DNA from: a virus
IMG/VR virus record: IMGVR_UViG_3300013104_000034
Coordinates: 1-43,949 of that record
DNA: 43,949 nucleotides
Direction: 5' to 3' (one strand)
A model generated the notes under the pieces. The model was not told the DNA's origin, made no database searches, and saw nothing but the letters and a program-made list of their open reading frames with translations. The position numbers and the translations under genes are program-made. Of this stretch, positions 12,822 through 21,686 are shown piece by piece (within the stretch, counting starts at the first letter, position 1; each line of letters begins with the position of its first letter).

Positions 12822-14096
12822 ATGAAACTTATTTCGCGTCTAATCAGGAAAGTTACCATGGCCCCCAAAAAAGGGCTCGACGAGCAGAAATGGCCATCAG
12901 ACTTTTCTTCGATCGTCCCGCATCGCTATTCCGTCAACGTTCATCGTTATGAGAAATTTGAGAAGAGCCTCAACCCAGCCGCTCTAAGTGATGGGTTCTT
13001 TCATAATGAAGATAACAACAAGGGAGACATGGGCCGTTTCTTCACTTTTACCCTTATCTATGACCAAATAAGGAAAGAGAACATCCAAGGAGATTTGGCT
13101 GAAGTCGGGGTTTATAGGGGCAATACAGCTTACATTCTGGCCAGCTTTGCGCGGATTCTTGATCGGACCGCCTACTTGTTTGACACGTTTGAGGGCTTCG
13201 ACCCCAAAGACCTGAAGGGGATTGATGAGGCGATCCCACACCAATTTTCCGACACATCGCTTGAAACCGTCCGGAATTTTGTGGGTGAGGAAAACGTTGT
13301 GTACGTAAAGGGTTACTTCCCAGAATCGGCGGCGCAAATTCCCGACGACAGGAGGTTTGCAGCGGTTCATCTGGATTGTGACTTGTACAGTCCTATGATG
13401 AGCGCGCTGGAATATTTCTACCCGCGGATGTCGGAGGGCGGATTTATAATCATCCATGATTACTCCAGCCTCCATTGGGATGGGGCAGAGAGCGCGGCCG
13501 ATGAGTTCTTTTCCGACAAGCCAGAATGTCTTATGCCAATTGCGGACGCAGGTGGCAGCGCAATAGTTCGGAAGGCGCGCACATCGTCCGACCAATTCAA
13601 CAATTGGCGAATGGGACGGCTTCATGAGTTGTCCGTTGGGTCTTGGGTCCCGCCCCATATTCTGAAAACTTACCTCAAAGAAGGTTGGGCTGACATCGAG
13701 GACTGGGGAGTATGGGGCCTCGGTGAAAGCCACACCTTATCACTGGTAATTCCTTTTGTACCTCAATCGGAAATCAGCTTGAGTTTTGATGTCGATGCTC
13801 TTCTGCTCGGCAAACAAGCAGCCCAAAGAGTTGCCGTTTCTGTGGAAGGAATACCAATTGCCGATTGGACGTTCACAAATGAAGATAAACGCGGGCAGAG
13901 GGAGTTGACTATCCCGCTGGAGATAATCCAACAAAAAGTGAATGATAAAGCTCCACCGACGATCCTATTCGAATTCAGGCCAAAATTCCATTCGTCTCCG
14001 AACTCCTTGGAGCCCTCCAGTACTGACACGAGGCCTCTTGGTCTTGCACTGCACAGTTTCAAAATTTGCCCAGTTATCCCTATGGCCAAGCGATAA
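12822..14096 (+). CDS. TylF/MycF-type SAM-dependent methyltransferase with C-terminal beta domain
   Basis: 424 residues. Residues about 85-250 form a class I methyltransferase of the macrocin O-methyltransferase group: GDLAEVGVYRGNTAYIL (SAM site), LFDTFEGFDP, AAVHLDCDLYSPMMSALEYF and GGFIIIHDY (metal-binding Asp residues). Residues 260-424 are a separate beta-rich domain opening with a GWADIEDWGVWGLGE pattern, of a kind found on surface-polysaccharide enzymes. The gene is on the plus strand between the lysis and tail-fibre genes, which run the other way, so it is expressed independently. This is typical of a cargo gene for lysogenic conversion, probably methylating a surface sugar. The substrate is not predictable. 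Confidence 0.82.
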   Translation: MKLISRLIRKVTMAPKKGLDEQKWPSDFSSIVPHRYSVNVHRYEKFEKSLNPAALSDGFFHNEDNNKGDMGRFFTFTLIYDQIRKENIQGDLAEVGVYRGNTAYILASFARILDRTAYLFDTFEGFDPKDLKGIDEAIPHQFSDTSLETVRNFVGEENVVYVKGYFPESAAQIPDDRRFAAVHLDCDLYSPMMSALEYFYPRMSEGGFIIIHDYSSLHWDGAESAADEFFSDKPECLMPIADAGGSAIVRKARTSSDQFNNWRMGRLHELSVGSWVPPHILKTYLKEGWADIEDWGVWGLGESHTLSLVIPFVPQSEISLSFDVDALLLGKQAAQRVAVSVEGIPIADWTFTNEDKRGQRELTIPLEIIQQKVNDKAPPTILFEFRPKFHSSPNSLEPSSTDTRPLGLALHSFKICPVIPMAKR

Positions 14097-14672
14097 TCAC
14101 TGCGCGGATGGCGCAAGGATTTGCGCCGCCCTATCTTCACCGAAAAGAGAGACGGCAAGCTGGTTCAGGAGCGGCCACAGTTCATGGTCGCTGCGGTACG
14201 AGTTGGCGGTCTCGAAGATTTTTCGGGTGCGGATTAGCTGCGTTTCCATGACGGAAAGCACCTGCGCGACTTCGCCGCCATTGCCATCCTCGCCGCCGTC
14301 CAGACGCGTCCAGAAATCGACGGCGTAAACGGTCGTAACCGGTTCAGGGACGGCAGGAGGTTGAAACTCGCCATCCACCCAAAGCCAGCCGAGCTGGGGA
14401 ATAGCCTCGCCGTCCTCAAGCTCGATCAGCTCGAATTGAGATGGCAGCGAAAGCATGGACACATCAGCGCTAATGCAGGTTGTGAAGCCATTCACGACAG
14501 CTACCTTAGTCGTTCCCGATGTGTCAGCGCCGTCCGCGAACTCGTAAAACAGTCGGCTCCATGCGTAGAGGTCCACACCGTCTGACGGTCGCCGCCAGAA
14601 CAGGGCGTTGGCAGGCATACCGAACGGAATTTCGTCGGGAACATAGCTTTCCCAAACACCGCGATTTTTCAT
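14097..14672 (-). CDS. Tail-fibre-associated protein of unknown function
   Basis: 191 residues. The C-terminal half (LGWLWVDGEFQPPAVPEP and later helical residues) resembles tail-fibre assembly-type proteins, which lie directly after fibre genes as here. The first half looks like a beta domain. It may be a fibre chaperone or distal fibre component. Its stop codon abuts that of the convergent methyltransferase gene. Confidence 0.6.
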   Translation of the reverse strand: MKNRGVWESYVPDEIPFGMPANALFWRRPSDGVDLYAWSRLFYEFADGADTSGTTKVAVVNGFTTCISADVSMLSLPSQFELIELEDGEAIPQLGWLWVDGEFQPPAVPEPVTTVYAVDFWTRLDGGEDGNGGEVAQVLSVMETQLIRTRKIFETANSYRSDHELWPLLNQLAVSLFGEDRAAQILAPSAQ

Positions 14673-14682
14673 GAGATTACCC

Positions 14683-16536
14683 TTAAACCTGCGCTACAGT
14701 TACCCAATTCCCGCTAACGTCTGTCTGCTGGACAGCGCGATAGGCAACTTCTCGGGCGGCGTAGATGCCGTCCGACCTAATTGCCGTGAGGAATGAACCC
14801 GAAGGAGCGATTGTCCACTGATCAATAACGGTTAAAGCGGCACCCTGAGCACCAAGACGAACTTGCCGGGCTGCGGACGGAACCACATCCATAAGGGTTC
14901 GTGCTTGTGCTGCCGTGAGGTCCTGCACATCACCGGTTCCTGTGGCAACGCGCCCCTTGATTGTGGCTGTGGCGACGTTGGACAGCAGCGCGTTCGTGAC
15001 AACGCTATTCGGCGCTGCCTTCAAGACTTTGCCGGTCGTCCCGCTATAGACAGCCAGACCATTATCAACCGATGAAGCCGGGCCGCTAACGTCGCCTTCC
15101 GCGATCCAAGCATCCCACACCCACGGATCGGAACTCGTGCCACGGAAGCCGTTTCTCTTGTATGTGACGCCGCGAGCGGTCGATACGAAGTTTCTGAAAA
15201 CCTGCACAATTCCGGTCAGGTACCGTTGATAAACTTCAATGGTACCAGCGTGTGTTGCCGGATTACCCAAAGGTCCGTTTGCCCAAGAACCAGTGGTTAC
15301 GTAAAGGCCGCCGAACGTTAGCGTATTAAAGTCACCATCAGACATACCTACGCCGGCGGCCGAAGGAACAGGAGGAATGCCACCGAACACTGGCCCGAGC
15401 GCGGCCAGCGCCTCAGATACCGCCAACTGCTTTACATTCCTACCGCCAGTCCCGTTAAATCCAACAATAGAGTTTCCTGTGACGGCAGTTCCCGGTCCTG
15501 AAACGTCTCCATAGAAGCGCCGATTCCATGCGCTCCAGACGTTGTTGACTAGTTGCCGCTCATAAAAAATGTTGTTTACTGGATCGGAAATGCCAAGCGC
15601 GGTTAGACGCTGCACACAATAAGTAGACGACTGAGCAATAACCTCCCCTACGAATGAGTACGGCTGCACAGGAGTGTTAACCGTAGTCGATCCACCAAAA
15701 TAGAAGCCGCTCGCCTTGGCGTTATTCCAGTCAGAAGTGAATACTGGGAATTCCCTTAGGCGCTCAGGAAGTGACACATCCGGGATAACGTTGTTTGCGC
15801 CGAAGTTTGGAACACGGCCCCACGCCCCCCACGATCCAGAAACCCTAATCCTGTACCAAACATCAGGATTAGCCACGGAAGTCCTTGTATATGTCTGAAC
15901 GCCTGCACTTGATACGTCGTACATTGTGACGTTAAGAACGCCAGCTGCAGCAACTGGAATGCCAGTCGTTGATGCTGATACAGCGTAAACGCCCGTTTCA
16001 AGAACAGCGTCTGCACTGGTGACAACTGTAGACAAAGCCCTTAACCGCGTCGGCAACTGCGCGTTCGGGATCACGCCAAGAGCGCCATACGCTGCCGAGC
16101 TATTTAGGGACGCGATCAGCGATTTGCCGAAAGTTGAGAGATCGGCAAGTGCCGCCGCGCCATTCTCATCAATCGTCAAGGCCTTGTTCGGTGCAGCGGT
16201 GAGCTGCGACACGCCGTAAAGAATGCCGCCTGACAAAGAGCCGAGAACCCGACGCAACGCTTCCACCGCGATGACATCCGGATTTGTCAGCTCGATGCGG
16301 TAAGCAGCATTCGTTTGTGCCGGACCTGGCCAATTATCCTCAAGGGTCAACTGCGTGTTGCTGTCGACCGATGCGATAATGATCGGCCGTCCGACATGAA
16401 TGCCAAACTTGTCACCAGCCTTGATTGCAGTCAGTCCACCGACGACGGAAAGCCAGTTCGTGCCGGTACCGGTCACGATCTTGGAGTTGACCGCAACCGT
16501 CGCCGTACCGGTGTTGTAGTAAGCAACGCCTGCCAT
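14683..16536 (-). CDS. Tail fibre / receptor-binding protein
   Basis: 617 residues, Gly/Ser/Thr/Ala-rich, and beta-structured throughout. Repeated modules are visible: VSGPGTAVTGNSIVGFNGTG and VSGPASSVDNGLAVYSGTTG around 355 and 500, and two lever-like segments of the type SGSWGAWGRVPNFG and NNVWSAWNRRFYG. The N-terminus (AYYNTGTATVAVNSKIVTGTG) is the particle-attachment type common to many siphophage fibres. The C-terminal part would bind the host surface. Its position after the J-like gene and before a small assembly-type gene supports this. Confidence 0.82.
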   Translation of the reverse strand: MAGVAYYNTGTATVAVNSKIVTGTGTNWLSVVGGLTAIKAGDKFGIHVGRPIIIASVDSNTQLTLEDNWPGPAQTNAAYRIELTNPDVIAVEALRRVLGSLSGGILYGVSQLTAAPNKALTIDENGAAALADLSTFGKSLIASLNSSAAYGALGVIPNAQLPTRLRALSTVVTSADAVLETGVYAVSASTTGIPVAAAGVLNVTMYDVSSAGVQTYTRTSVANPDVWYRIRVSGSWGAWGRVPNFGANNVIPDVSLPERLREFPVFTSDWNNAKASGFYFGGSTTVNTPVQPYSFVGEVIAQSSTYCVQRLTALGISDPVNNIFYERQLVNNVWSAWNRRFYGDVSGPGTAVTGNSIVGFNGTGGRNVKQLAVSEALAALGPVFGGIPPVPSAAGVGMSDGDFNTLTFGGLYVTTGSWANGPLGNPATHAGTIEVYQRYLTGIVQVFRNFVSTARGVTYKRNGFRGTSSDPWVWDAWIAEGDVSGPASSVDNGLAVYSGTTGKVLKAAPNSVVTNALLSNVATATIKGRVATGTGDVQDLTAAQARTLMDVVPSAARQVRLGAQGAALTVIDQWTIAPSGSFLTAIRSDGIYAAREVAYRAVQQTDVSGNWVTVAQV

Positions 16537-16754
16537 TATTCGGTTTCTCCATCGATGGTATCGCCGTCACCGCGCGCAAGACGCAGATCGGCTTCGAGGC
16601 CGTTGATTTTGTTGAGAAGCACTTTGTTCTCTGCATTCTGCATAGCGAGGTGCTGAGCGAGAAACAGATTGCGCTGTTTGAAGAACTCTTCGCGCGCGTT
16701 CGCTTCTTGCAGAGCGACCATAGGGTCGATCTGCATGGTGTTGCCGGTTGCCAT
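16536..16754 (-). CDS. Small coiled-coil protein between fibre and tail tip genes
   Basis: 72 residues, nearly all helical (EANAREEFFKQRNLFLAQH, NAENKVLLNKINGLEADLRL). The stop overlaps the tail-fibre ATG by one base. Small coiled-coil genes are often found at this spot in alphaproteobacterial siphophages; it may be a structural adaptor or chaperone of the fibre. No enzymatic motif. Confidence 0.65.
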   Translation of the reverse strand: MATGNTMQIDPMVALQEANAREEFFKQRNLFLAQHLAMQNAENKVLLNKINGLEADLRLARGDGDTIDGETE

Positions 16755-16763
16755 GGGATTTCC

Positions 16764-19700
16764 TTAGCGCTTGAAGGTGGATGCGATCAAAATCGTCCTA
16801 TCGACAGAACCGAGGAACGGACCGCCAGAAACTGTGACTCTGAACGTAGTGGAAGATTGACCGGACGCAGGCGTATAGAGAACGATATCGCTCCCAACGT
16901 AGCGGAATCCGCTGGCATCATCCGTCGAGTTGAAGATGCAGAAGTTACTGACTTCGCCACCATTGGTGATGTTTTGCGTAACGATCTGTGACTTCCCGTT
17001 GACCGTTCCGCCAGATATCAGCTTGCTATTTATATCAAGGCGCACAGTCGGTGATCCCGTGCCGTGACTAACGGTGACATCGAACGTCCCTGTGTCATTT
17101 CTTGAATTGACGTCTACTCTTGTAATCGCGCCAGGCTGGATGTTCGATGTGCCGACCGTCAATGTGCCAATGTTGGCATTCGAAATATCAACGTTTCCGA
17201 GTACGCTGGACAGCGCCGAAAGACTGTTGACGCGGACGTCATCCAGGTAAAGCACGCCGCCCTGAAAGACGAAGGGGCGCTTCAGGGAAGACGGATCAGT
17301 CCCATACATCAGGATTTGATCCGCCTGCATCAGGATGCGAGTTGGCAATGACGGATTTGAAGGAGCATCCATCAAAAATGATGCTGCTCTTGTCGAGCCG
17401 TCATTAACTACGGTCACGATGCCAAAACGCGCATCGTATCCCGTGGGGCCTGCACTGGCTTCCCATTTCACTCTAACCTGGGCAGAATTTCCGCCCAATG
17501 CCGCCGTGAGCGTGTCTGTGCGCGTTGCCAGTGCGGATGTTGCATTGGCGACCACAAGAATATCGTTCGATAGGCCAGCTGTCGCAGCGCCGAACTCGAC
17601 CTCAATCTCATCAACCCTGCCTGCCAACGCCTGATTGGCGTCAGCAACAGCGATGACTTGGCTGGTAAGGCTGGCGATAGAGCCGTTGAATGTGACCTCA
17701 AGGCTGTCAATCCGTGTTGCAACGGCTTGTGTCCCGTCGACTGCGACCTGTACCTGACTGGTGAGCGAAGCAACGTTCTGGTTGACACTGACGGTTAGCT
17801 CTTCGAGTTTGCTTCCTACAGCTGCTGTTTCGCTGACAGCAATCTCGATCTTCTCATTGTAATCGGCGCGAGCGTTGCCGAGCGCTAAAGAAAGGCTGCG
17901 GCGTATGGATTCGCTGTGTTCCATTGCGACAACTGGCAACTCCAGCTGCGAGGCAATGAGCGCCTGTATCCGATCTTTAGCCGCTCTCGCGTTGTCGTAG
18001 AGCCATGAAAGCTGCTTGTCGACGCCGGAAAAATCGACGTCAACGAACACATCCTTGTCGGAGAGCAGCACGTTCGGCGTGATGACCGGGATAAATCCAG
18101 ACCACAAAACTGGCCTGTCGCCACCGGGAATGTAGCGGCCACGAACTACGTAGCTTTGATTGGGCAGAAGGCTCTGGGAGATCAGCATTGAGCCCACTTG
18201 CGGCTGGTCGGTTCGGCCCTCGCTTACCTTTTCAAGCGTGGCTTGAAGCCGGACCTCGTACTCAATGCCAATGACATCATCCAGGCGACCGTCGCTGTTA
18301 TCCCACGTCAGCCGGATGGCAGGTCGCCTATCGTCACCCGCCGCGTCTTTGATTGTGGCGGGTTCAGCGAACCAATCAACAATCGCCTGTGGCGATGGGC
18401 GAATTACCCCGAGCTGCCCATCAACAGGAGGCTTGAAGTCTGTATCCGTACTCCAATCGTAGTCGGCTGGATCAACCTCAGTGATGTCGACCATGACATC
18501 GAGATTGGCGCGATCCGCCACACCGTCGAGGCGCATCAGTTTCGCGATGTAGCCGTTACGTTCGGAAGTCCACGAGAACACCGTCCCCGGCGTCGCGTAT
18601 GCCCAGAACTTCGGAGGGAGAACAATCGTGTGCCGCCGGAACCGCCGAGCTTCTTCGAGCGCCGACCTCATTAGCCGCTGCACCTGCTCCGCATACGGAA
18701 CAAAGTTCAGATCGACATCGGCCATCAGACGGCGATTGCCGTCGATCGCTTCAAGGTCAGTCCGATAGAGCGGCGGCGCAGTCTTTGACACCCAGCCGTC
18801 TTGCGGAGAAGGATAGTTCGCCGAAACACCGTTGATGGTGTCCGCCAATCCAAGGAACGGCGTGAACTCCTGCTCTTCAGTCGACAAGATATCGTCGTCG
18901 GTGAATGCGATAACCGGAGCATCCGGAGCGCCAGAATGCAGGTAATAGACGCCACCAACTTCCGAGATCTTGCCTTGGCAGGCCGTGAGCAATGCCTCAA
19001 CGGCAGACGTCAGCGGAGCCTCGACCTGAACTTCCCCACCGCTCCGATAGGTGTTGACCCAGCCTGTCGATTCCAGCGTGCCTGCGCGGTGCTTCTCGAT
19101 CTGCGCAATCCACGCCAAAGCAGGGAGGCGGGCCGCCGCCATGTTCTGCAGGCCGTAAAACCACTGACCGTTGTAGCTGATGCCGCGCAGCAGATTGTAG
19201 ATCTGTACCGCCGGCAGAAAGTCGCCGTCGCCGCCCCACGTCGCCGGATCGGCATAACGATGGGTGCCGACACCGCCTTGCGTGCTGTCCCGCGAGATAT
19301 CGTAGAGGCGCATGCCTTCAAGGACGAACTTGAATGACGGCACGCCGGAGAACATGTTCTTGGAAACGCGAGCTGTCACGATCGCGTAAGCAACACCCCT
19401 ACCGATACGGTCAGGGTTCCACCACCTGTTGCCATTGGATACCGACGTGAACAGGAAGCTGTCGGCTGTCGTCTGCGAGCCGTCGTAGAACTTGACCCAG
19501 AGGCTGTCTGGATACTCGTTGACGGCATAGCCACGCTCAGAAAGTCCACCGAGCGTGACGCGCTCGCCGTTGACCCAGACTTCAGCAAGGCCACGTATTG
19601 GCATATCCGAAAGCGCAATCACCTGGGTCAGATAGGCGTTCGGTGTGTCACCGTCCTGCCCCCACGTATTGACGAACACGAGAGAGCCAGCAGTCGCAGT

Positions 19701-19919
19701 GCGACCGAGGATAAAGGAGCGCGAGATATCGCCGCCGCCTTGCAGTGTGCCGTTGATCGAGAACGTCGGATCTTTTGGCTTGCCGGCGAGCGACTGGGCG
19801 AGCAGGCTTACGCCGACGCCTACAGCCGTTTTCAGCAGGAAAGAGCCAACGACGCCGAGGCCACCAATAAAGGTCGACACAGCGGAGAACGCCGCTGCGA
19901 CTGCGCTGAAAAATGGCAT
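16764..19919 (-). CDS. J-like tail tip / host-specificity protein
   Basis: 1051 residues. The hydrophobic N-terminus (residues 1-45) is followed by a phage-tail hub region (residues 55-560) with LGRTATAGSLVFVNTWGQDG, MPIRGLAEVWVNG and VTARVSKNMFSGVPSFKFVLEG. It continues with fibronectin-like sections and a long helical repeat region (TSQVQVAVDGTQAVATRIDS repeated about every 40 residues, 700-830), then a beta-rich C-terminus. Size, position after small tip proteins and domain order fit the central tail tip protein of lambda-like phages, which contacts the receptor and helps trigger DNA release. Confidence 0.88.
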   Translation of the reverse strand: MPFFSAVAAAFSAVSTFIGGLGVVGSFLLKTAVGVGVSLLAQSLAGKPKDPTFSINGTLQGGGDISRSFILGRTATAGSLVFVNTWGQDGDTPNAYLTQVIALSDMPIRGLAEVWVNGERVTLGGLSERGYAVNEYPDSLWVKFYDGSQTTADSFLFTSVSNGNRWWNPDRIGRGVAYAIVTARVSKNMFSGVPSFKFVLEGMRLYDISRDSTQGGVGTHRYADPATWGGDGDFLPAVQIYNLLRGISYNGQWFYGLQNMAAARLPALAWIAQIEKHRAGTLESTGWVNTYRSGGEVQVEAPLTSAVEALLTACQGKISEVGGVYYLHSGAPDAPVIAFTDDDILSTEEQEFTPFLGLADTINGVSANYPSPQDGWVSKTAPPLYRTDLEAIDGNRRLMADVDLNFVPYAEQVQRLMRSALEEARRFRRHTIVLPPKFWAYATPGTVFSWTSERNGYIAKLMRLDGVADRANLDVMVDITEVDPADYDWSTDTDFKPPVDGQLGVIRPSPQAIVDWFAEPATIKDAAGDDRRPAIRLTWDNSDGRLDDVIGIEYEVRLQATLEKVSEGRTDQPQVGSMLISQSLLPNQSYVVRGRYIPGGDRPVLWSGFIPVITPNVLLSDKDVFVDVDFSGVDKQLSWLYDNARAAKDRIQALIASQLELPVVAMEHSESIRRSLSLALGNARADYNEKIEIAVSETAAVGSKLEELTVSVNQNVASLTSQVQVAVDGTQAVATRIDSLEVTFNGSIASLTSQVIAVADANQALAGRVDEIEVEFGAATAGLSNDILVVANATSALATRTDTLTAALGGNSAQVRVKWEASAGPTGYDARFGIVTVVNDGSTRAASFLMDAPSNPSLPTRILMQADQILMYGTDPSSLKRPFVFQGGVLYLDDVRVNSLSALSSVLGNVDISNANIGTLTVGTSNIQPGAITRVDVNSRNDTGTFDVTVSHGTGSPTVRLDINSKLISGGTVNGKSQIVTQNITNGGEVSNFCIFNSTDDASGFRYVGSDIVLYTPASGQSSTTFRVTVSGGPFLGSVDRTILIASTFKR

Positions 19920-19926
19920 AATTACC

Positions 19927-20364
19927 TCAGATTTTCTTGATGTGTCTTACGTCCGACCGGGCATACCCAAGGCCACGCAACGCTCTCGTCATGGCTTCCG
20001 GCCTAATGCCCTCCTGCGCGGACATCTGGCAGAATTGGCAGCCCGCCTCTTTTGCCCACCGCTCGTATTCCGTCACGAAGGTACTCAGAGCGCCTTTTCG
20101 AGTAGCTGGCGTTGCCCATATCAGGAACTCGTCGGCCACCCTTACTGGTGCTATTTGGCTGACACCGTAATGAGCCATAAACATCGCACTGACGGGATTT
20201 CCAGACACCAGGCAGAGCTTATTGTTACCGGAGATGAAGTCTGCCACCGTTACGCTGAAATGCTCGGCACTGAACGGGAATGGAAAGTCGTGCGACTTAT
20301 GGAATTGCTTGGCCAAGGCAACAATTGCGGGGATATCCCTGACAGACGCTCGCCTGACATCCAT
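19927..20364 (-). CDS. GNAT-like acetyltransferase in the tail-tip cluster
   Basis: 145 residues from the ATG at 20364, which overlaps the upstream stop (TGATG). It opens MDVRRASVRDIPAIVALAKQF, continues with a beta-rich core, a helix (RKGALSTFVTEYERWAKEAG) and ends in ALRGLGYARSDVRHIKKI, which together fit the GNAT acyltransferase fold. In lambda this slot, between L and J, is filled by the NlpC/P60 protein K and by I. Here there is no such peptidase. Its role in tail biology is unknown; an acetyl-CoA-dependent modification of a tail or host protein is possible. Confidence 0.7.
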   Translation of the reverse strand: MDVRRASVRDIPAIVALAKQFHKSHDFPFPFSAEHFSVTVADFISGNNKLCLVSGNPVSAMFMAHYGVSQIAPVRVADEFLIWATPATRKGALSTFVTEYERWAKEAGCQFCQMSAQEGIRPEAMTRALRGLGYARSDVRHIKKI

Positions 20365-21029
20365 CAGAATATCCCGAGAAACTTCTTGCGCTTCGGCTGG
20401 GTCGCGACCTTGCCCTTCTCGGAACCCCAGAAGAACTCCCACTCGGACGAGGTGTCCGCATCGGTGTAAAATGCATCACCGGCCTGCCGCAGAACCTGCG
20501 TGGCATGGCTTCGCGTCGACGGGTTGGAACGTGTCATTTCCTGCGTATGGCTGGCGCAAACCATCGTCACACTACCCTCTTCATTTTCAGAGGGCGTGTT
20601 GATCGTGATGGTGTCGACGAAACCGACGAAACGGCACTCTGCCGGCGCGACCATCTGGCGGCTATCCGGATCGAACAAGCCGCGGTAGATCTCGACGCGA
20701 GCCTGTTTACAGTCGTAAAGGCGGACAAGCGTCTGAACGTGTTCGCTCACCTGCGACAGGCGAATGTTGACGTTTTGCACCGAGAGGTTGGCTACCAATG
20801 GAATGTCATCGATCTGCACGAGCGTGCCGGAGCCGTACCAGTCACGAGTGACCGGCAGGCCTGTATCCGGGTGGACTATGGCGGCCGACACGTTACCGAC
20901 GTCCGACCACATGCCATCAGTGACGGGCGCACCAGTGGCTCGATCGCGCGCAACAAACCAGAGGAAGTCACGCGCCACCAGCTGCCGCGCCTCAAGCGCA
21001 GCAAGGTTTTCTGCTGAGATGTTTCTCAT
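20364..21029 (-). CDS. Tail tip/hub protein (lambda L position)
   Basis: 221 residues. Beta-rich; blocks ALEARQLVARDFLWF, VQIDDIPLVANLSVQNVNIR, ARVEIYRGLFDP and CRFVGFVDTI describe a minor tail protein that sits under the tail tube. By gene order (tape measure, 214-aa protein, this protein, J) it occupies the place of lambda gpL. Two cysteine-containing stretches (YDCKQAR, VCASHTQEMTRSNP) are visible but do not form a clear cluster. It ends basic (QPKRKKFLGIF). Confidence 0.72.
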   Translation of the reverse strand: MRNISAENLAALEARQLVARDFLWFVARDRATGAPVTDGMWSDVGNVSAAIVHPDTGLPVTRDWYGSGTLVQIDDIPLVANLSVQNVNIRLSQVSEHVQTLVRLYDCKQARVEIYRGLFDPDSRQMVAPAECRFVGFVDTITINTPSENEEGSVTMVCASHTQEMTRSNPSTRSHATQVLRQAGDAFYTDADTSSEWEFFWGSEKGKVATQPKRKKFLGIF

Positions 21030-21038
21030 TGATTTCCC

Positions 21039-21683
21039 TTAGCGGGCTTCAATCGCCTGAAACGTGACAGTGCCACGACCAGTCGCCATATCGGCTGTTG
21101 TCGAGATTGAGCCAGGCAAGATCGCCATGGTGCAGGAAGGCTTAACCAGCGTAGCTGCGACAGGCGCCGTAACGCCCGGCCACAGATGCGGGCGAACCTC
21201 AAACTGCGTCGTCACGCCGCTGCCACTGGCCGTTACAGGCTCCATTACCATATGCAGGTCTTTGTCGCCGATCTGGATGTAGTCACCGACTGAGACCTTG
21301 TAGCCAGCGGGCAACCCTGACAGTGAGATAGCCTTACGGTTGCTCGCAATCGTAGCCACCTGCCCAACCCCGGCAAATGCGCCGCCAGTCGGCCAACTGC
21401 CGTTCGGATACGCCACCGGGAAACAGCGAGACTTCGGGAATGCGCGAAACGTCTTGAGCCCGTTTTCCAAGCTAGTCAGGCGAGCACGCCAATAATCCAA
21501 CTCGTTCGGCTTCATCGATCGCGATTGCGCCGTCATCTGCCAGAGCGGAGAGCCAAGGTCTTTGACGACGGTCTGCCCCCCTGCCGTGCGCGACTGTTCT
21601 TGCCGCCACAGCATGTTAAACTCGGTCGTCCAGCCTGGGAACTCGTCGAAAAACGAAGTTGGGAGCGGGTATGTGATTGTCAT
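21039..21683 (-). CDS. Minor tail protein (lambda M position / distal tail-like)
   Basis: 214 residues. N-terminal Pro/aromatic segment (PLPTSFFDEFPGWTTEF), a conserved middle LYWRA-like helix (ELDYWRARLTSLENGLKTF) and a beta-rich second half (LSGLPAGYKVSVGDYIQIG). The order with respect to the tape measure gene is that of lambda M, which initiates tail tip assembly. Function is inferred from position. Confidence 0.68.
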   Translation of the reverse strand: MTITYPLPTSFFDEFPGWTTEFNMLWRQEQSRTAGGQTVVKDLGSPLWQMTAQSRSMKPNELDYWRARLTSLENGLKTFRAFPKSRCFPVAYPNGSWPTGGAFAGVGQVATIASNRKAISLSGLPAGYKVSVGDYIQIGDKDLHMVMEPVTASGSGVTTQFEVRPHLWPGVTAPVAATLVKPSCTMAILPGSISTTADMATGRGTVTFQAIEAR

Positions 21684-21686
21684 GCC

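Noticed and set aside
12984-13733. 249-codon minus-strand ORF
   Set aside because: It lies fully antisense to the TylF-type methyltransferase, has no motif and no leader.
14683-16536. Diversity-generating retroelement target in the tail fibre
   Set aside because: No reverse transcriptase or template repeat is present in the window.
19645-20469. 274-codon plus-strand ORF across the J and GNAT genes
   Set aside because: Antisense to real tail genes with no motif; its length is explained by codon bias.
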